From contig JAJTCM010000001.1 in the NCBI GenBank assembly GCA_021325675.1, forward strand, positions 620,001-684,000: DNA of 64,000 nucleotides, in the 5' to 3' direction. The position numbers and the translations under genes are program-made. The notes under the pieces were generated by a model. The model was not told the origin of the DNA. It searched no databases and was given only the letters and a program-made list of their open reading frames with translations. Origin of the DNA: Crocinitomicaceae bacterium (lineage in GTDB: Bacteria; Bacteroidota; Bacteroidia; Flavobacteriales_D; Crocinitomicaceae). Shown here in pieces: positions 7,117-15,290 of this stretch (the first letter of the stretch is position 1; each line of letters starts with the position of its first letter).

Positions 7117-9879
7117 ATGCAAGACAAAGTTATTCATATCAAAGGGGCGCGTGTTCACAATCTCAAAAACATCGACGTCAAGATCAAACACGGCAAAATC
7201 ACAGTAATTACAGGTGTTTCGGGATCCGGTAAATCTTCCCTGGCTTTCGATACGCTTTACGCCGAAGGCCAGCGCCGCTACGTGGAAAGCTTGTCTTCCT
7301 ATGCCCGCCAGTTTTTGGGTAAGCTCGACAAACCCGAAACGGATTTCATCAAAGGGATTTCACCGGCGATCGCTATTGAACAAAAAGTAATTTCCTCCAA
7401 CCCGCGCTCAACTGTCGGAACTGTAACCGAGATTTACGATTACCTCAAGCTGCTTTTTGCCCGTATTGGCCGCACATACTCTCCTGTTTCAGGGAACGAA
7501 GTTAAGAAGCACACTGTGACCGACGTGGTCAATTACCTGCAGCACCAGGACGAAGGAGAAAAAGCCTACATCCTGGCCCCCCTGACTAATTTTGAAAAAT
7601 ATGGCTTTGACCGCCAGCTTTCCCTGCTGAAAGACCAGGGTTACGCCCGGATCCTGATTGACGGCGAAATTTACGAGCTGGACGATAAGGAAATCATCAA
7701 TAAAGATTACGTGCACGCTTTCCTCGTTGTCGACCGGATCAAAACGGCCAGTGAGTTTGACGCCCGCGTCAGTGATTCTATTTCGCTGGCCTTCGGTGAA
7801 AGCGGCGGTACCTGCGTGATCCATTTCCCGGACGAAAACCGCTACGAGGAATTCAACAACCGCTTTGAGCTGGACGGCATCGAATTCGTGGAGCCAAGCG
7901 AGCATTTTTTCACCTTCAACAATCCTTTCGGGGCATGTAAAACCTGTGAAGGCTTCGGTTCCGTGATCGGGATCGACCACCGTTTGGTAATCCCTGACCC
8001 GAGCCTTAGTGTTTACGAAGGGGCAGTTGCGGCCTGGAAAGGCGAAAGCATGAGCGAATACCAGCGGAAATTCATGTACCAGGCATCTAAATATGATTTT
8101 CCGATCCACCGCCCGGTGATGGAGCTCAACGACAAAGAAATGGCTTTGCTCTGGGAAGGAAACAGTAAAGTTGACGGTTTAAATGATTTCTTTAAATTCA
8201 TTGAAAGCCAGACCTATAAAATCCAATACCGCGTCATGCTTTCACGCTACCGCGGTAAAACGATCTGCCCGGACTGCAGGGGGACGAAGCTGCGCAAAGA
8301 CGCCAATTACGTGAAGATCAACGGGAAAACGATCACCGATATCGTACTCACCCCGATCAAAGAGGTTTTGCCGTTTTTCCAGACATTGGAACTCGAAGTG
8401 CACGATCAGCAGGTTGCCAAGCGTTTGCTGCCGGAAATCACGAACCGTTTGTTTTTCCTCAGCGAAGTGGGACTGGATTATTTAACGCTCAACCGCCAGG
8501 CGAATTCCCTGTCCGGGGGCGAATCCCAGCGCATCAACCTGTCAACTTCCCTCGGAAGCAGTTTGGTCGGATCGATGTACATCCTGGATGAGCCGAGCAT
8601 CGGTTTACATCCGCGTGATACGAACCGCCTGATTACCGTTCTCAAAAACCTGCGGGATTTGGGCAACACCGTGATTATCGTGGAGCACGAAGAAGAAATT
8701 ATGCGGGCGGCTGATGAAATTATCGATATCGGGCCGAAAGCGGGCATTTACGGCGGCGAAGTCGTTTTCCAGGGAAACCACAGCGAATTGCGCAACCAAA
8801 GCCGCAGCTTAACAGCCAATTACCTGACGGGCGAGCGCAGCATTGACTTCGTGGCGCAGAACAAAACTTCCAAAAACAAGCTGAAGCTCTTCGGGGCCAA
8901 TGAAAATAACCTCAAAAACGTAGACGTTGAAATTCCGCTGAACCGCATTGTGTGCGTAACCGGCGTTTCAGGATCGGGAAAATCTTCGCTGATCAAAGGC
9001 GTGCTCTACCCTGCCCTGCGATATCATTTAGGTCAGTTTACCGAAACCAAGCGCAATTACCGTTCGCTCGAAGGCGACCTGAAATGCGTGCAGCAGGTAG
9101 AATTTGTTGATCAGAACCCGATCGGGAAATCTTCGCGAAGCAACCCGGCGACTTACGTGAAGGCTTACGATGATATCCGTGAGCTCTTTGCCCGTCTGCC
9201 ATTAGCGAAAACCCGCGGCTACAAACCCGGTTTTTTCAGTTTTAACGTTGAAGGCGGTCGCTGTGAAATGTGTGAAGGCGAAGGCGAAGTAACGATTGGG
9301 ATGCAGTTCATGGCCGACGTTCACCTCGAATGCGAAGCCTGTGAAGGTAAAAAATTCAAGCAGGAAACGCTCGAAGTGGAATACCGCGGCAAAAATATTT
9401 CCGAAATCCTCGACATGGATATTGCGGAAGCCCACGCTTTTTTCAATGAAGGAAAAGACAAGCTCGAAGAGAAAATCGCGTTTAAATTGCTGCCTTTGGT
9501 GGAAATCGGGCTGGGTTACCTCAAAATGGGACAATCTTCCAGCACGCTTTCCGGCGGTGAAGCCCAGCGGATTAAGCTCGCCTCTTTCCTTGCAAAAGGA
9601 AGCTCTGCGCAAACAACTTTGTTCATTTTCGATGAGCCGACAACTGGCCTGCATTTTTACGATATTGAAAAGCTTCTCATCGCGTTCCAGAAATTAGTTG
9701 ACGCCGGGAATTCCATTCTCATCATTGAGCACAACCAGGACGTAATCCGTGCTTCCGACTGGCTCATCGACATCGGCCCCGAAGGAGGAAATGAAGGTGG
9801 GAACGTTGTTTTCCAGGGAAGCCCGAAAGATATTGTGAACTGCAAAGAAAGCTACACCGGACAATATCTGAAGAAATGA
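7117..9879 (+). CDS. uvrA: Excinuclease ABC subunit A
   Basis: 920 residues, slightly shorter than E. coli UvrA (about 940). This is the damage-sensing ATPase of nucleotide excision repair, acting as a dimer with UvrB. Two ABC ATPase halves are visible: Walker A GVSGSGKSS at about 33-41 with signature LSGGESQR near 466, and a second Walker A GVSGSGKSS near 617 with LSGGEAQR near 812. Zinc-binding CxxC pairs lie in both halves (CKTCEGFG and CPDCRGT; CEMCEGEG and CEACEGKKF). The start is ATG 7117 before the conserved IxIKGARVHNLKN segment. It is monocistronic; palindromic repeats follow the stop. No sign of a duplicated uvrA2. Confidence 0.97.
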   Translation: MQDKVIHIKGARVHNLKNIDVKIKHGKITVITGVSGSGKSSLAFDTLYAEGQRRYVESLSSYARQFLGKLDKPETDFIKGISPAIAIEQKVISSNPRSTVGTVTEIYDYLKLLFARIGRTYSPVSGNEVKKHTVTDVVNYLQHQDEGEKAYILAPLTNFEKYGFDRQLSLLKDQGYARILIDGEIYELDDKEIINKDYVHAFLVVDRIKTASEFDARVSDSISLAFGESGGTCVIHFPDENRYEEFNNRFELDGIEFVEPSEHFFTFNNPFGACKTCEGFGSVIGIDHRLVIPDPSLSVYEGAVAAWKGESMSEYQRKFMYQASKYDFPIHRPVMELNDKEMALLWEGNSKVDGLNDFFKFIESQTYKIQYRVMLSRYRGKTICPDCRGTKLRKDANYVKINGKTITDIVLTPIKEVLPFFQTLELEVHDQQVAKRLLPEITNRLFFLSEVGLDYLTLNRQANSLSGGESQRINLSTSLGSSLVGSMYILDEPSIGLHPRDTNRLITVLKNLRDLGNTVIIVEHEEEIMRAADEIIDIGPKAGIYGGEVVFQGNHSELRNQSRSLTANYLTGERSIDFVAQNKTSKNKLKLFGANENNLKNVDVEIPLNRIVCVTGVSGSGKSSLIKGVLYPALRYHLGQFTETKRNYRSLEGDLKCVQQVEFVDQNPIGKSSRSNPATYVKAYDDIRELFARLPLAKTRGYKPGFFSFNVEGGRCEMCEGEGEVTIGMQFMADVHLECEACEGKKFKQETLEVEYRGKNISEILDMDIAEAHAFFNEGKDKLEEKIAFKLLPLVEIGLGYLKMGQSSSTLSGGEAQRIKLASFLAKGSSAQTTLFIFDEPTTGLHFYDIEKLLIAFQKLVDAGNSILIIEHNQDVIRASDWLIDIGPEGGNEGGNVVFQGSPKDIVNCKESYTGQYLKK

Positions 9880-9958
9880 TATGCTAATGTTAATAGGGTA
9901 AAGTGCTAATTAACTACTCCATTAGCACATTAACTCATTATCAAATTAGCACATTAAA
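9880..9958. repeat. Dispersed palindromic repeat, ATTAGCACATTA family
   Basis: Immediately after the uvrA stop. The core is GTGCTAAT-N10-ATTAGCAC followed by a second ATTAGCACATTA. Related copies lie at 29570-29607, 53910-53937 and 54996-55085, all intergenic. As RNA this would form a hairpin and could protect or end the uvrA transcript. Confidence 0.6.
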
Positions 9959-9985
9959 CTCCTTAACACTTCTTAACAGGAAAAA

Positions 9986-10018
9986 TTTGTACTTTTTTAT
10001 CTGATCGCGTTATAATTG
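9986..10018 (+). promoter_or_regulatory. Candidate promoter of the HtrA gene
   Basis: TTTG at 9986-9989, a 21-base spacer, then TATAATTG at 10011-10018 (one mismatch to TAnnTTTG). The predicted transcript start near 10024 leaves a leader of about 26 bases before ATG 10050. Confidence 0.5.
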
Positions 10019-10049
10019 CACAATAAATCAAAATTTACAACAGACAGAT

Positions 10050-11525
10050 ATGAATACAACATTTAAAACCTTAGCGCTCGGGCTCGTGGGAGGTTTGATT
10101 CCCCTCGGCTCCTATCTCTTCGTTCAGCATGCCGGATCCGGCTCACTTTCAGACCAGGTGATCGATGGGAATGAGAAAAATTTCGCAAAAATGGTCAACA
10201 TGCCGAGCTTCAACCCGGCGATGACTGAAAACTTTGTGGAAGCATCCGAAGCTTCTATCAATTCCGTCGTTCACGTAACCACAAAAACAGTACGTACTCA
10301 TATCCAGCGGGACCCGTTTTATGAGTTCTTTTACGGACCGGGAACAGGAAACCGTGAATTTAAGCAATATGGGGCCGGATCGGGTTCGGGCGTAATTGTT
10401 TCTTCGGAAGGATATATTGTGACCAACAACCACGTAATCTCTGATGCCAACGAAATTGAAGTTATCCTCAACGATAACAGTAAATACACGGCCACTGTAA
10501 TTGGTGCCGATCCTTCGACAGACATCGCCGTATTGAAAATTGACGCTAAAAACCTGCAGCCGATTTCGCTCGGAAACTCCGACGACCTGCGCGTTGGCGA
10601 ATGGGTACTCGCAGTGGGTAACCCGTTCAACCTGACTTCTACTGTAACGGCAGGAATTGTCAGCGCAAAAGCACGGAACATCAATATCCTGGGCGACCCT
10701 ACTTCCTCCAGCATTGTTCCCATCGAATCGTTTATCCAGACGGATGCAGCTGTGAACCCGGGAAACAGCGGCGGTGCACTGGTTAACACTAAAGGCGAGC
10801 TCGTAGGGATCAATACAGCCATTGCCTCACAAACAGGAAGTTATGCCGGGTATTCATTTGCTGTTCCGGTAAACCTGATGCAAAAAGTAATGCGCGACCT
10901 CATTGATTACGGGGTCGTACAGCGTGGTTACCTGGGCGTACAAATTGCCGACATCAGCCAGGAATTGAAAGAAACCAACGATTTACCAAATACACGTGGG
11001 GTTTTTGTTTCCAAAGTCCTTGAAGACGGCGGTGCACAGGATGCCGGGTTAAAAGACGGCGACGTGATCCTCAAAATCGGTTCAAGAGATGTGAATTCCG
11101 TAGCCAGCCTGCAGGAAGAAATCGGAAAACGCCGTCCTGGTGATAAAGTAACAGTAACTGTCCGCCATAAAAAAGGCACGGAGGAAATTGTAGATATCGT
11201 TCTCCACAACAGCGAGGGCGACACCAAGCTTCTTTCTAAAAGTGAAATTTCCAAAAACACGGCCCTGGGCGCAGTATTTGTTGCCCTGACAGATAAAGAG
11301 AAAAAAGAGCTGAATGTAGGTTACGGTGTGAAAATCAAAACATTAAATACCGGAAAATTGAAATCTATCGGCTTTGAAGAAGGCATGATCATTACCAAAG
11401 TAGATAATGAAACCATTGAAACCGCCGAAGAATTGACGGGTAAGCTGTCACAAACCGGCAAGGGAATTTTGGTTGAATACATGACCCGAAGCGGTAAAAA
11501 AGACTACATCGGTATCGGACTTTAA
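10050..11525 (+). CDS. Do/HtrA-family periplasmic serine protease
   Basis: 491 residues. The N-terminal hydrophobic segment (about 7-27) is a signal peptide or anchor that places the enzyme in the periplasm. The trypsin-like domain has a full triad: His128 (TNNHVI), Asp158 (STDIAVLKID) and Ser240 (NPGNSGGAL). Two PDZ-like regions follow (about 285-385 and 400-490); the second is divergent, and the protein ends at GIGL. The family degrades or refolds misfolded envelope proteins (DegP/DegQ). It has its own promoter-like site and a strong intrinsic terminator, so it is monocistronic. DegP versus DegQ cannot be decided from this alone. Confidence 0.93.
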   Translation: MNTTFKTLALGLVGGLIPLGSYLFVQHAGSGSLSDQVIDGNEKNFAKMVNMPSFNPAMTENFVEASEASINSVVHVTTKTVRTHIQRDPFYEFFYGPGTGNREFKQYGAGSGSGVIVSSEGYIVTNNHVISDANEIEVILNDNSKYTATVIGADPSTDIAVLKIDAKNLQPISLGNSDDLRVGEWVLAVGNPFNLTSTVTAGIVSAKARNINILGDPTSSSIVPIESFIQTDAAVNPGNSGGALVNTKGELVGINTAIASQTGSYAGYSFAVPVNLMQKVMRDLIDYGVVQRGYLGVQIADISQELKETNDLPNTRGVFVSKVLEDGGAQDAGLKDGDVILKIGSRDVNSVASLQEEIGKRRPGDKVTVTVRHKKGTEEIVDIVLHNSEGDTKLLSKSEISKNTALGAVFVALTDKEKKELNVGYGVKIKTLNTGKLKSIGFEEGMIITKVDNETIETAEELTGKLSQTGKGILVEYMTRSGKKDYIGIGL

Positions 11526-11554
11526 TCAGCTGTTACTGGTTGTTTATTTTGCAT

Positions 11555-11587
11555 AAACCGTTCTCATTCTTTGAGAGCGGTTTTTTT
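11555..11587 (+). terminator. Rho-independent terminator after the HtrA gene
   Basis: Inverted repeat AAACCGTTCTC (11555-11565) and GAGAGCGGTTT (11573-11583), one G-U pair, short loop, followed by a run of T to 11587. It lies 30 bases after the stop. Confidence 0.85.
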
Positions 11588-11649
11588 GTTTACAAAGCGA
11601 ACGATTATCGGATTAATTTATTATATTCGTCAAACTGATAAACAATCTT

Positions 11650-13155
11650 ATGAAAATCTCCTGCTTACTTACTATTGCGCTCAGCGCATTTTCTTTTCAT
11701 TTTTTCGCGGCCATTCATCATGTCACCCCTTCCGGGGCAGGTTTGATGGACGGAACTTCCTGGTCAAATGCTTTTCCGGGCGAACAGCTGCAAACAGTAA
11801 TTGACAACGCGATTCCCGGCGATCAGCTTTGGGTGGCTTGCGGCGTTTATTATACAACGGCGACAATTGACAGGGAAATTGCCTTCCACATGAAAAACAA
11901 CGTCGAAATTATCGGCAGTTTCCAGGGAACTGAAACACTTTTATCAGAACGTGTTTTCACTTGTGGGGCCTGTAGTATTCTCAGTGGCTCTATCGGCGAT
12001 GTGAATATAGATGACAACAGCTACCATGTAATTTCAAACGGTACGGGGATCGACAATTCGGCGGTACTTGATGGTTTTGTAATTGAGGATGCCAACGATA
12101 ACCGGTCGGCGGGAATGGATGAAGGTTTGGGCGGCGGCGTCTTCAACAACGGCGGTTACCCGGGCAATAGCTGCAATCCCAGCTTCAGGAACTGTGTCAT
12201 CCGTAATAATTTCGCCCAGTTCGGTGCCGGAATGTTCAACAGCGGACATACGCAAGGGATCGCAAGCCCTGATCTGTTGAATTGCATCATCATCGACAAT
12301 CATGCTTACATCGGCGGAGGAGGAATGGATAATTTCGGGTTAAACGGGAATGCCAGTCCCAGCCTGACAAATACGATCGTTTACGGTAATGTTGCTGAAG
12401 GGCGTGCGGGCGGTATGTACAACTGGGCCGGAAATGAAGGCACCACAACGCCTAAGATCACAAATTGCGTTTTCGCCCACAACTCTGCAACTGACGGCGG
12501 CGGGCTCGTAAGCGACCAACTGAACTCCGGGACAGGAAGCTCAGGCACGAGCAACCCGATGTTATTGAATACCATTTTCTGGGGTAACACTGCATCCGGC
12601 GAAGGACCACAGTTTTTCCTGCTCGGCGACGCTTCATTTACAGCAAGTGTATCTGACATTGATCTTACAGGACAGGACTTTCCGCATGTAATCACCACAG
12701 GCCTCAACAACCTGGAAGCTGATCCGCTCTTTATTAACATCAACAACCCGATCGGCGATGACAACTGCTGGCTGACAGAGGATGACGGGTTGCGCCTGCA
12801 GCACCTGAGCACGCTAATTAATATGGGCTCAGCAGACGACGCTCCGTCAACGGACATTACAGGAACAGAACATATTCTTAACCCGGAAATCGGGGCGTAT
12901 GAATATATTGACAATACGGGCTTCAAAGCTGTTTCAAACCACGCTGAGCTTTCTGTTTCGCCTAATCCGGCACGGGATCTTATTCTCGTAAAAGGCTTTA
13001 CCGGCCAAAATATCGAATCCCGCGTTTTTAACTCCTTAGGACAAGAAATTGCGAAGATTAACCTGAAAGACAATCAGCTGAACGTAAGCGAGCTCCCTTC
13101 CGGTGTTTATTTCCTCGAAATTCAGGCTTCAGTACTTCGTTTCGTGAAAGACTGA
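11650..13155 (+). CDS. T9SS-sorted right-handed beta-helix surface protein
   Basis: 501 residues. A signal peptide (about 1-20) leads into a beta-helix region. Repeated turns have the form NC-hydrophobic-x-NN-x-A-x-x-GGG-hydrophobic: NCVIRNNFAQFGAGMFN, NCIIIDNHAYIGGGGMDN, NTIVYGNVAEGRAGGMYN and NCVFAHNSATDGGGL. This matches choice-of-anchor/polymorphic-outer-membrane-type beta-helices. The last 70 residues (LSVSPNPARD ... LPSGVYFLEIQ) are a type A T9SS sorting domain, so the protein is expected to cross the outer membrane by the type IX system and be released or attached at the surface. It is probably an adhesin or structural protein; the helix could also hold a polysaccharide-acting site, but no catalytic residues are apparent. 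Monocistronic. Confidence 0.82.
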   Translation: MKISCLLTIALSAFSFHFFAAIHHVTPSGAGLMDGTSWSNAFPGEQLQTVIDNAIPGDQLWVACGVYYTTATIDREIAFHMKNNVEIIGSFQGTETLLSERVFTCGACSILSGSIGDVNIDDNSYHVISNGTGIDNSAVLDGFVIEDANDNRSAGMDEGLGGGVFNNGGYPGNSCNPSFRNCVIRNNFAQFGAGMFNSGHTQGIASPDLLNCIIIDNHAYIGGGGMDNFGLNGNASPSLTNTIVYGNVAEGRAGGMYNWAGNEGTTTPKITNCVFAHNSATDGGGLVSDQLNSGTGSSGTSNPMLLNTIFWGNTASGEGPQFFLLGDASFTASVSDIDLTGQDFPHVITTGLNNLEADPLFININNPIGDDNCWLTEDDGLRLQHLSTLINMGSADDAPSTDITGTEHILNPEIGAYEYIDNTGFKAVSNHAELSVSPNPARDLILVKGFTGQNIESRVFNSLGQEIAKINLKDNQLNVSELPSGVYFLEIQASVLRFVKD

Positions 13156-13219
13156 AGGAATTGAAATGTAGAATGAAGAATTAAAAATTAACTCAACTCA
13201 ACCATTCTACATTCTTAAT
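13156..13219. repeat. Dispersed AT-rich palindrome, GAATTGAAAATGGAGAATT family
   Basis: Arms AAATGTAGAATGAAGAATTA and CATTCTACATTCTTAATTT face each other between two convergent genes. Similar elements occur at 15221-15290, 22212-22303, 25249-25345, 39544-39636, 41494-41560 and 59531-59618. It could act as a bidirectional terminator here. Confidence 0.5.
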
Positions 13220-15220
13220 TTACTCCAGGTAAAGGATCATTCCTTTCTGATAATCAATCGTATAATCAAAAGTAAATGATTTCGACTGGTTTTTCGGAAG
13301 TACCGTTTCCCAGGTAAGGATTCCTGTTTTATCGTCTAGTTTGGCGCCGCTGTACTCGCCGCGTTTCACTTTGATATCGTTGTCCGTTGAAACCGGGAAC
13401 TGGTCTTTGATTAGCAAAGGGATTTCAGCGCCGCCATTGTTCTTCACCTTGATTTCCCAGGCCACTTCGAATTTCTGGCGTGAGCCGATCGCGCGGTTTT
13501 TACTTTTTTCCGTGATCCTTGTCCGCAAAGCCTGCAATTTCGCATCTTTCCCCATAGAGAAAGAAAGTGTGTCTTTCGTGGAATTCACATCTACGTAGGA
13601 TTTTCCGATAAACGTACCGTCAAAGTAAATGTTGGACTCGCCGCTCAGCAAATTGAGCTTTTCCCAGCCCGAAACCTGCGCTACGAGGTAAACCGCCGGA
13701 TCGATTTTAGGAACGGTGTGATATTCGTAGTTCGAGGGCAATTCGTAAGTCGCGATCTGCACGCGCTGGTCGATCCCGTCGCTGGCAAGGGAAAACTTAG
13801 ACTGGATCTGGTATTCAACCCGCAAATCTTTTTGCACCACTTGTGTAGCCACATTTGCAGCATAAAGGCCCGTGTTTCCGTCTACAGCCAGTTTATTCTC
13901 ATTCTTCCACCGGGATTTGCGCTTGCTGCCAAAAACAGCCGTTTGTTCTTTCGTTGCCAGGGCATCAACGGTATAGGAAGGCATCGTATAATTATACATC
14001 GTGGCGCCGGTATTCGTCTGCGTCGTCATTTGGGAAATCGCAAGTGGGTTGTTCACTGTTTGCAGCACGAGCTCGTTCGGAACAAGGAAAAACTTCATGT
14101 AAGGCGCGTTAACGTATTGCTGCACATTACCGTAGCCGATATAGCTTGCGTTCAGGTATTGCTGTCCTTTCGGAACGGTAATCTCAAATTTGCCGTCAAA
14201 ATCGGTCACCACGTTCAGGTTCGGAAAAGACGAAAAATAAACTTTCGCAAAAGGCATGGATTCACCCGTGGAAGCATCAATCACCTCTCCCCTGATTTTC
14301 TGTCCGGAATAATCGAAATTCGGAATGGTGCGTGCCTGCGTGTAGGTCGTTTGCGGATAATTATTGTAATTGAGGTACCACGGCTGCAGCTCGGTTTCCC
14401 TTGAATTCTGGTAAGGATCATTGGTAGAAAGCACCAAATCAATGTCTTTCCATTCGATCCCGGTCGTTTGGTTCACGAAAGCTTTAGCTTCGAGCTTAAC
14501 AGGCATTCCAATCCCATTGCTGCGCATGTCGTAATAGGGCTTCCAGGTAGCGTTGGGGGAAATGTAGGAGATAAAAAACTCTGATTCCGTAGCTTCAGCC
14601 ACATCAATTTCCACGATCATTTCTGAGTAATTGATCACCGGCTTGCTGCGCTGGGCGTCGATTTCCTGTGCAATTTTATTGATCTGCTTGTTTAAATCTT
14701 CGAGCTGGCGCTCAATTTCCGTTTCGCGTTTGGAAATCTCGACCATCCGCGCATGAATGAAGGAGTACGCTTCTTTCAATTCGGAAACAACCACGCCTTT
14801 TTCATTCCCGCGCAGCTGGCTGTTCATTGTCAGCAGGTTTTTGTCTGTCTGTAAAATCAAATGCTCATCGCGCAGCATTTCATCCTGGATATACAACTGG
14901 TCCAATTTCGCATTCAGCTCCTTCAGTTCCTGGTTGGAAATCCGTTTGTCTTCGTAGTTCTTGCGCAGGCTCACAGACAAAATCGTCAGGTTTCCGGTAG
15001 CTTTTACCTGCATCGTATTCGGATCAAGGAAATCCGTCAGCTTTTCGAAAACGAGCGTTTGCTTGCCGGCTTTTACGCTTTGTTTTTTACTGTGTTCCAG
15101 CTGTGCTCCCTGGAAGAAAACAGTCACTTTATCCAGTTTGGACGACACAATGCTTTCTTTTTGTGCAAAAACGTTTGTTGCAAAGCAAAGTGCTGCGGTG
15201 ATGAAAATTAATTTATTCAT
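13220..15220 (-). CDS. MuiA/DUF4139 family protein, downstream copy
   Basis: 666 residues with a cleavable signal peptide (about 1-19, ending NVFAQ). An N-terminal DUF4140-like strand region (VTVFFQGAQLEHSK, about 32-45) is followed by a long coiled coil (about 95-190) and a DUF4139-type domain to the end. A carboxypeptidase-regulatory-like domain (about 305-375, GQKIRGEVIDASTGESMPFA) is inserted in it. This is the mucoidy-inhibitor A family, whose biochemical role is unknown. It is nearly identical to the gene immediately upstream except for the signal peptide and an island at about residues 385-455, marking a tandem duplication. Both copies end in the same residues, GMILYLE. Confidence 0.85.
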   Translation of the reverse strand: MNKLIFITAALCFATNVFAQKESIVSSKLDKVTVFFQGAQLEHSKKQSVKAGKQTLVFEKLTDFLDPNTMQVKATGNLTILSVSLRKNYEDKRISNQELKELNAKLDQLYIQDEMLRDEHLILQTDKNLLTMNSQLRGNEKGVVVSELKEAYSFIHARMVEISKRETEIERQLEDLNKQINKIAQEIDAQRSKPVINYSEMIVEIDVAEATESEFFISYISPNATWKPYYDMRSNGIGMPVKLEAKAFVNQTTGIEWKDIDLVLSTNDPYQNSRETELQPWYLNYNNYPQTTYTQARTIPNFDYSGQKIRGEVIDASTGESMPFAKVYFSSFPNLNVVTDFDGKFEITVPKGQQYLNASYIGYGNVQQYVNAPYMKFFLVPNELVLQTVNNPLAISQMTTQTNTGATMYNYTMPSYTVDALATKEQTAVFGSKRKSRWKNENKLAVDGNTGLYAANVATQVVQKDLRVEYQIQSKFSLASDGIDQRVQIATYELPSNYEYHTVPKIDPAVYLVAQVSGWEKLNLLSGESNIYFDGTFIGKSYVDVNSTKDTLSFSMGKDAKLQALRTRITEKSKNRAIGSRQKFEVAWEIKVKNNGGAEIPLLIKDQFPVSTDNDIKVKRGEYSGAKLDDKTGILTWETVLPKNQSKSFTFDYTIDYQKGMILYLE

Positions 15221-15290
15221 AGTTTCTATTTAATTGAAAATGGAGAATTAAAAATAAACTCAACCAAATTCTACATGTTTCATTCTTAAT
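15221..15290. repeat. Palindromic repeat between the tandem MuiA copies
   Basis: Contains AATTGAAAATGGAGAATT and, near 15280-15290, the opposing CATTCTTAATTT. The sequence after the upstream gene's stop repeats the one after the downstream gene's stop (near 13200), so the duplicated unit included its 3' flank. Confidence 0.5.
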